Source: JBKHXU01 sp046565865 (GTDB lineage Bacteria; Pseudomonadota; Gammaproteobacteria; Acidiferrobacterales; Sulfurifustaceae). Taken from it: a DNA stretch of 16,618 nt. The stretch spans positions 1-16,618 of the forward strand of contig JBKHXU010000241.1 of assembly GCA_046565865.1 (NCBI GenBank). The letters run 5' to 3'. The notes beneath the pieces were generated by a model. That model was given only the letters and a program-made list of their open reading frames with translations, searched no databases and was not told the DNA's origin. This document shows positions 13,122 through 16,618 of this stretch, in pieces. The position numbers and the translations under genes were made by a program. The stretch's first letter is position 1; each line of letters starts with the position of its first letter.

Positions 13122-14347
13122 TGGTTCGCGCGCGCAAAGCGCGGGCTTACACGGAGGCGAGATTGCTCGATTCGATTTCCCCGACGGCGGCACCGACCAC
13201 CGTTACGCAACTTGCAAACGGTGTGCGCACGATAGCGCACGCCGTGCGCGGCGCCGCTACCGTCAGCCTCGGCATCTGGATCGGCCACGGGTCGGGGCAC
13301 GAAGCGGCGCACGAAAGCGGTTACACGCATTTGTGGGAGCACCTCTGGTTCCGCGCGCGCGCGGGCCGGTGCGTACGCGACATCGAGCGCCTGGGCGGGC
13401 AGATCAACGCCTACACCACGCGCACGTTTTGCGCGCTGCACGCGCGCGTGTTGCCGCAATACGCGAACGCGGTGCTGGCGCTCATGGCAGAGATGATTAC
13501 CGCGTGCGATTTCACCGACGGCGACATCGCGCGCGAACGCGACGCGGTGCTGGCTGAGATCGCGGCGACGCGCTCGCCGGAAACCGTGATCGAGGACGCC
13601 GCGATGCATTTCGCGTGGGGCGATCATTCGTGGGCGCGGCCGGTTACCGGCAACCGCGACATGCTGGCGGCAGTACGCGCGCGCGACCTGCGTGCATTGT
13701 GCGAACGGGCGCTGGTCGGGGCCAACGTGTGCGTCGTCGCCGTTGGCGCCGTCGGCGCGACCGAGCTATCGGTGCCACCCCTGGCGCGCCTGCCAATGGG
13801 TCGGCCGGCGTCGCGCCCGACGCCGACGTTTCACGCCGGCGCGTACACCAAGCGCGGCGACGTCGCACACAGCCATCTGCTCTGGCTGCTGCCATCGCCA
13901 GCGAACGATGCCGCCGGCATCATCGCGCAGCACATCGTGGCCGGCGGAACCCAATCGCGTTTGTACCGTCCGCTACGCGGTGCCGACACGCTCGCCTACG
14001 ACATCCATAGCCGCCGCGAACCGGGCGTATGGATCATTCGTTTAAGCTGCGACCCCCGGCGCGAGCCCGCGTGCCAAGCCGCGGTCGATGACGTGCTCGA
14101 CGCTTGGGCCGCGAGCGGTCCGACACCGGACGAGATCGCTACCGCGCGCGCGGCGCTACATACCAAACTGACGCTCGAGGAAGACGATCTGGATATAGTG
14201 ACGGCGCGCCTAGCGCGCGAACTGCTCGCGGAGGGACGTACAACGACGCTGCGGGAACGGTTGGATGCGGTCGACGCCGCGCTCGCCGCGGCGCCTGCCG
14301 TCGCGCCACACGCGCCGGCGCGACTGCGGCTGATCTGGTCGCCGTAA
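13121..14347 (+). CDS. M16-family (pitrilysin-like) zinc peptidase homologue at the end of the guanidine operon
   Basis: A 408-residue protein with the inverted zinc motif of M16 peptidases: His70-x-x-Glu73-His74 in GYTHLWEHLW, and the third ligand Glu146 in ERDAVLAEIAATRSP at the normal distance. The order NGVRTIAHAV, GIWIGHGSGHE, HLWEH, LGGQINAYTTRTFCALHARV and the C-terminal half (RLYRPLRGADTLAYDIHSR) follow the family. The length suits a single-chain, two-domain M16B protein. No signal peptide is visible. The ATG at 13121 overlaps the ATPase TGA. An alternative TTG at 13163 has a much better ribosome site (GGAGG, five bases upstream) and may be the real start. The usual FKGT after HxxEH is replaced by FRARAG. 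Its job beside a guanidine transporter is unknown. Confidence 0.85.
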   Translation: MVRARKARAYTEARLLDSISPTAAPTTVTQLANGVRTIAHAVRGAATVSLGIWIGHGSGHEAAHESGYTHLWEHLWFRARAGRCVRDIERLGGQINAYTTRTFCALHARVLPQYANAVLALMAEMITACDFTDGDIARERDAVLAEIAATRSPETVIEDAAMHFAWGDHSWARPVTGNRDMLAAVRARDLRALCERALVGANVCVVAVGAVGATELSVPPLARLPMGRPASRPTPTFHAGAYTKRGDVAHSHLLWLLPSPANDAAGIIAQHIVAGGTQSRLYRPLRGADTLAYDIHSRREPGVWIIRLSCDPRREPACQAAVDDVLDAWAASGPTPDEIATARAALHTKLTLEEDDLDIVTARLARELLAEGRTTTLRERLDAVDAALAAAPAVAPHAPARLRLIWSP

Positions 14348-14351
14348 CCGG

Positions 14352-14690
14352 TTAGATCGCCTCATCGCCGCGCTCGCCGGTGCGGATACGCACCACGTGC
14401 TCGACGGGATAGACGAAGATTTTGCCGTCGCCGATCTTGCCGGTGCGGGCACCGCCGACGATGGCCTCGATGCAGCGATCGACTTGGTTGTCGGACACGA
14501 CGACTTCGAGTTTGACCTTGGGCAGGAAATCGACCACGTACTCGGCTCCGCGATACAACTCGGTATGGCCCTTCTGCCGGCCGAATCCCTTGACCTCGGT
14601 CACGGTCAGGCCGGTCACGCCGGCCTCGGACAGCGCCTCGCGCACGTCGTCGAGCTTGAAGGGTTTGATGATCGCTTCGATCTTCTTCAT
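14352..14690 (-). CDS. glnB: Nitrogen regulatory protein PII (GlnB)
   Basis: A 112-residue PII signal protein, which senses 2-oxoglutarate, ATP/ADP and, through uridylylation, glutamine, and controls NtrB/NtrC and glutamine synthetase adenylylation. The chosen ATG at 14690 gives the canonical MKKIEAIIKPFKLDDVREAL start; the open frame above it is not PII-like. The T-loop GFGRQKGHTELYRGAEYVVD has the uridylylation site Tyr51 and Asp54, which favours GlnB over GlnK. The C-terminal signature is TGKIGDGKIFV. No amtB lies next to it, again favouring GlnB. Its stop is separated from the convergent M16 stop by only four bases. A short stem (CTTCTCC/GGAGAAG, 14744-14762) precedes it in the nadE-glnB gap, with no sigma-54 site found there. 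Confidence 0.96.
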   Translation of the reverse strand: MKKIEAIIKPFKLDDVREALSEAGVTGLTVTEVKGFGRQKGHTELYRGAEYVVDFLPKVKLEVVVSDNQVDRCIEAIVGGARTGKIGDGKIFVYPVEHVVRIRTGERGDEAI

Positions 14691-14796
14691 CGCAATCCAC
14701 TCCACAGTAAACAAATGCGCGCGCGGCGCGCTTCGGCTCACGTCTTCTCCGAGCGGGAGAAGGTCGTCGCATTATCCCCCGAGCCTACTTCCGATA

Positions 14797-16431
14797 CTAC
14801 CGGTCGCTCGCGCGGCTAAAGCCCGAGGTAATCGGATAACGCCGATCGCGCCCGAACGCGCGCGGCGTGATGCGCACGCCTGGCGGCGCCTGGCGGCGCT
14901 TGTATTCGTTGCGCTCGACCATGGCGAGCACGCGGTCCACGGTGGTGCGCTCGAATCCCGCCGCTACGATCTCGGCCGCCGACTGCTCGCGCTCGATGTA
15001 GCGTTCGAGAATGCCGTCGAGAATATCGTATGGCGGCAGGCTGTCGGTATCTTTTTGGTCCGGGCGCAACTCCGCCGACGGCGCGCGTTCGATCACGCGC
15101 GGCGGAATGACGACGCGTTCGCGATTGCGCCAGGCCGCCAATCGATAAACCAATGTTTTCGGCACGTCTTTTATTGGTGCGAATCCGCCCGCCATGTCGC
15201 CGTAGAGCGTTGCATACCCCACCGCCATCTCGCTCTTGTTGCCGGTGGTCAGCACGAGTTTGCCGGTCTTGTTCGAAATCGCCATGAGCAGCACGCCACG
15301 CACTCGCGCCTGGATATTTTCCTCGGTCGTATCCGGCGCCGACCCTTTGAACTCGTCTTTCAGCGCGCTCAAGAACGCCTCGAATACCGGCTCGATGGAA
15401 ATCCGGCGAAACCGCACGCCGAGCGCCTGCGCCTGCTGCTGCGCATCGTCGATGCTCATCGCGGCGGTGTAGCGCGACGGCATCGATACCGCCTCGACAC
15501 GCTTAGGCCCGATGGCGTCCACCGCGACGCACAGCGTCAAGGCCGAGTCGATACCGCCGGAGAGTCCGAGCACCGCGCCGGCGAACCGGTTCTTCTCGAT
15601 GTAGTCGCGCACGCCGAGCACGAGCGCGGCGTATACGCTCGCGGCCTCCGATTCTTCGGCCGCGATCGACTCCGGCGCCGACCGCAGCGACGCGTCGGCG
15701 CCGATCTCGAGCGGATACAGCCCTTCGACGAATGCCGGCGCGCGTAGCCGAAGCTCACCCTTGGCATCGAGCGCGAACGACTGGCCGTCGAATACCAGCT
15801 CGTCCTGGCCGCCGACGAGGTTGAGATAGATCAACGGCACCCCGTGCGTGCCTGCGTGGCGCGCGGCGAGCGCGCGCCGCTCGCGGTCCTTGCCGACGTG
15901 GTACGGCGAGCCGTTGATGTTGACGATCGCGCGCGCGCCGGCGGCGACGGATTTGGCGATCGGGGCGTCGGTCCACATGTCCTCGCAGATCGTGACGCCG
16001 AGGGCGACGCCGTTGAGATTCACCACGCACGGCTCGGTGCCTGGCGTAAAGTAGCGCGCCTCGTCGAACACCGCGTAGTTCGGCAGCGTATGCTTGAGAT
16101 ACGTAGCGAATACCTTTCCGTCGCCGATTACGGAGGCGGCGTTGTACAAGCGGCCGTCACGGCGCAGCGGATGCCCGACGAGAATGGCGGTGCCGCGCAC
16201 GCCGTCACGCAGCCGGGCGAGGCCCGCCTCGGCGCGGTCGATAAATTCGCGGCGCAGCAATAAGTCTTCGGGCGGGTAGCTGGTGAGCGCGAGCTCGGGA
16301 AACACGACAAGATCGGCGCCGTAGGTGTCGCGTGCGCGCGCGGTGTAGTCGAGAATCTTGGCGACGTTGCCGTCGATGTCGCCGACGAGCAGGTTGATCT
16401 GGGCGAGCGCGAGTTTCAATCCGCCCGCCAT
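14797..16431 (-). CDS. nadE: Glutamine-dependent NAD+ synthetase NadE
   Basis: A 544-residue enzyme making NAD+ from deamido-NAD+, ATP and glutamine-derived ammonia in the cytoplasm. The N-terminal glutaminase (nitrilase-fold) domain, about 1-245, has the catalytic triad Glu46 (VVFPEL), Lys113 (TYLKHTLPNY) and Cys149 (VTICEDMW). The synthetase domain, about 260-544, has the ATP-binding loop SGGIDS (291-296), then TTGNKSEMAVGYATLYGD and the C-terminal NEYKRRQAPPG. The length is normal for the bacterial two-domain form. The ATG overlaps the sucD TGA by one base (TGATG), showing translational coupling with sucD. Confidence 0.96.
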   Translation of the reverse strand: MAGGLKLALAQINLLVGDIDGNVAKILDYTARARDTYGADLVVFPELALTSYPPEDLLLRREFIDRAEAGLARLRDGVRGTAILVGHPLRRDGRLYNAASVIGDGKVFATYLKHTLPNYAVFDEARYFTPGTEPCVVNLNGVALGVTICEDMWTDAPIAKSVAAGARAIVNINGSPYHVGKDRERRALAARHAGTHGVPLIYLNLVGGQDELVFDGQSFALDAKGELRLRAPAFVEGLYPLEIGADASLRSAPESIAAEESEAASVYAALVLGVRDYIEKNRFAGAVLGLSGGIDSALTLCVAVDAIGPKRVEAVSMPSRYTAAMSIDDAQQQAQALGVRFRRISIEPVFEAFLSALKDEFKGSAPDTTEENIQARVRGVLLMAISNKTGKLVLTTGNKSEMAVGYATLYGDMAGGFAPIKDVPKTLVYRLAAWRNRERVVIPPRVIERAPSAELRPDQKDTDSLPPYDILDGILERYIEREQSAAEIVAAGFERTTVDRVLAMVERNEYKRRQAPPGVRITPRAFGRDRRYPITSGFSRASDR

Positions 16432-16618
16432 CAGCCGAGCACTTCGCGCATGCGCCGCCCGATGTCGGCCGGCGACCGTACCGTGTGCGCGCCCGCGGCT
16501 TCGAGCGCGCGGTATTTTTCCTCGGCCGTGCCTTTGCCGCCGGCGATGACCGCGCCCGCGTGGCCCATGCGCTTACCTTTGGGTGCCGTGACACCGGCAA
16601 TGTAGGCGACGACCGGTT
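16431..16618 (-). CDS. sucD: Succinyl-CoA synthetase alpha subunit SucD, C-terminal part
   Basis: Partial gene: only the last 61 or so codons lie inside the window; the start is past the right edge. The reading frame gives VVAYIAGVTAPKGKRMGHAG, then AVIAGGKGTAEEKYRALEAA and a terminal DIGRRMREVLG. This is the SucD C-terminus, including the histidine (in RMGHAG) that is phosphorylated during succinyl-CoA/succinate interconversion in the TCA cycle. The stop TGA shares its A with the nadE start. The arrangement sucD-nadE-glnB fits a housekeeping operon next to the nitrogen island. Confidence 0.95.
   Translation of the reverse strand, partial: PVVAYIAGVTAPKGKRMGHAGAVIAGGKGTAEEKYRALEAAGAHTVRSPADIGRRMREVLG

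Noticed and set aside
1..16618. CRISPR array, tRNA, rRNA, insertion sequence or prophage
   Set aside because: No regularly spaced repeats, cloverleaf, rRNA-like stretch, transposase or integrase was seen.

Overview
The window is GC-rich, densely packed proteobacterial chromosome. The tail of sucD, nadE and glnB lie in the order and style of a gammaproteobacterium; no species can be named from sequence alone. No mobile element, tRNA, rRNA or CRISPR array was seen. Almost everything in the window concerns acquisition of nitrogen from guanidine and urea.

Layout. Positions 1-8170 (minus strand, read right to left) hold a porin gene, the urea ABC transporter urtABCDE, a small membrane-protein gene, ureD and ureA; the rest of the urease cluster presumably continues past the left edge. 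Positions 8171-8519 are a regulatory gap with a sigma-54 promoter and NtrC-like sites upstream of the porin/urt genes. Positions 8520-9704 (minus) encode an arginase-superfamily hydrolase best read as a Ni-dependent guanidine hydrolase (GdmH). Positions 9705-10293 are a divergent control region carrying two complete guanidine-I (ykkC) riboswitches, one per strand, each behind a -24/-12 (sigma-54) promoter candidate. Positions 10294-14347 (plus) encode a binding protein, permease and ATPase of the ABC transporter type linked to guanidine/urea carboxylase loci, followed by an overlapping M16-family peptidase-like gene. Positions 14352-16618 (minus) hold glnB (PII), nadE and the 3' end of sucD.

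How it fits together (inference). The riboswitch-controlled transporter imports guanidine. GdmH hydrolyses it to urea and ammonium. Urease, starting with ureA/ureD here, cleaves the urea, and the porin plus UrtABCDE bring in external urea or recover leaked urea. Three sigma-54 promoter candidates and two NtrC-like sites suggest nitrogen-limitation control; the two riboswitches add a second, guanidine-specific gate. The gdmH leader also contains a complementary segment that can be drawn as a two-state translational switch. The main novelty candidate is this one-locus guanidine-to-ammonium module under combined sigma-54 and riboswitch control, with an unexplained M16 protein attached.
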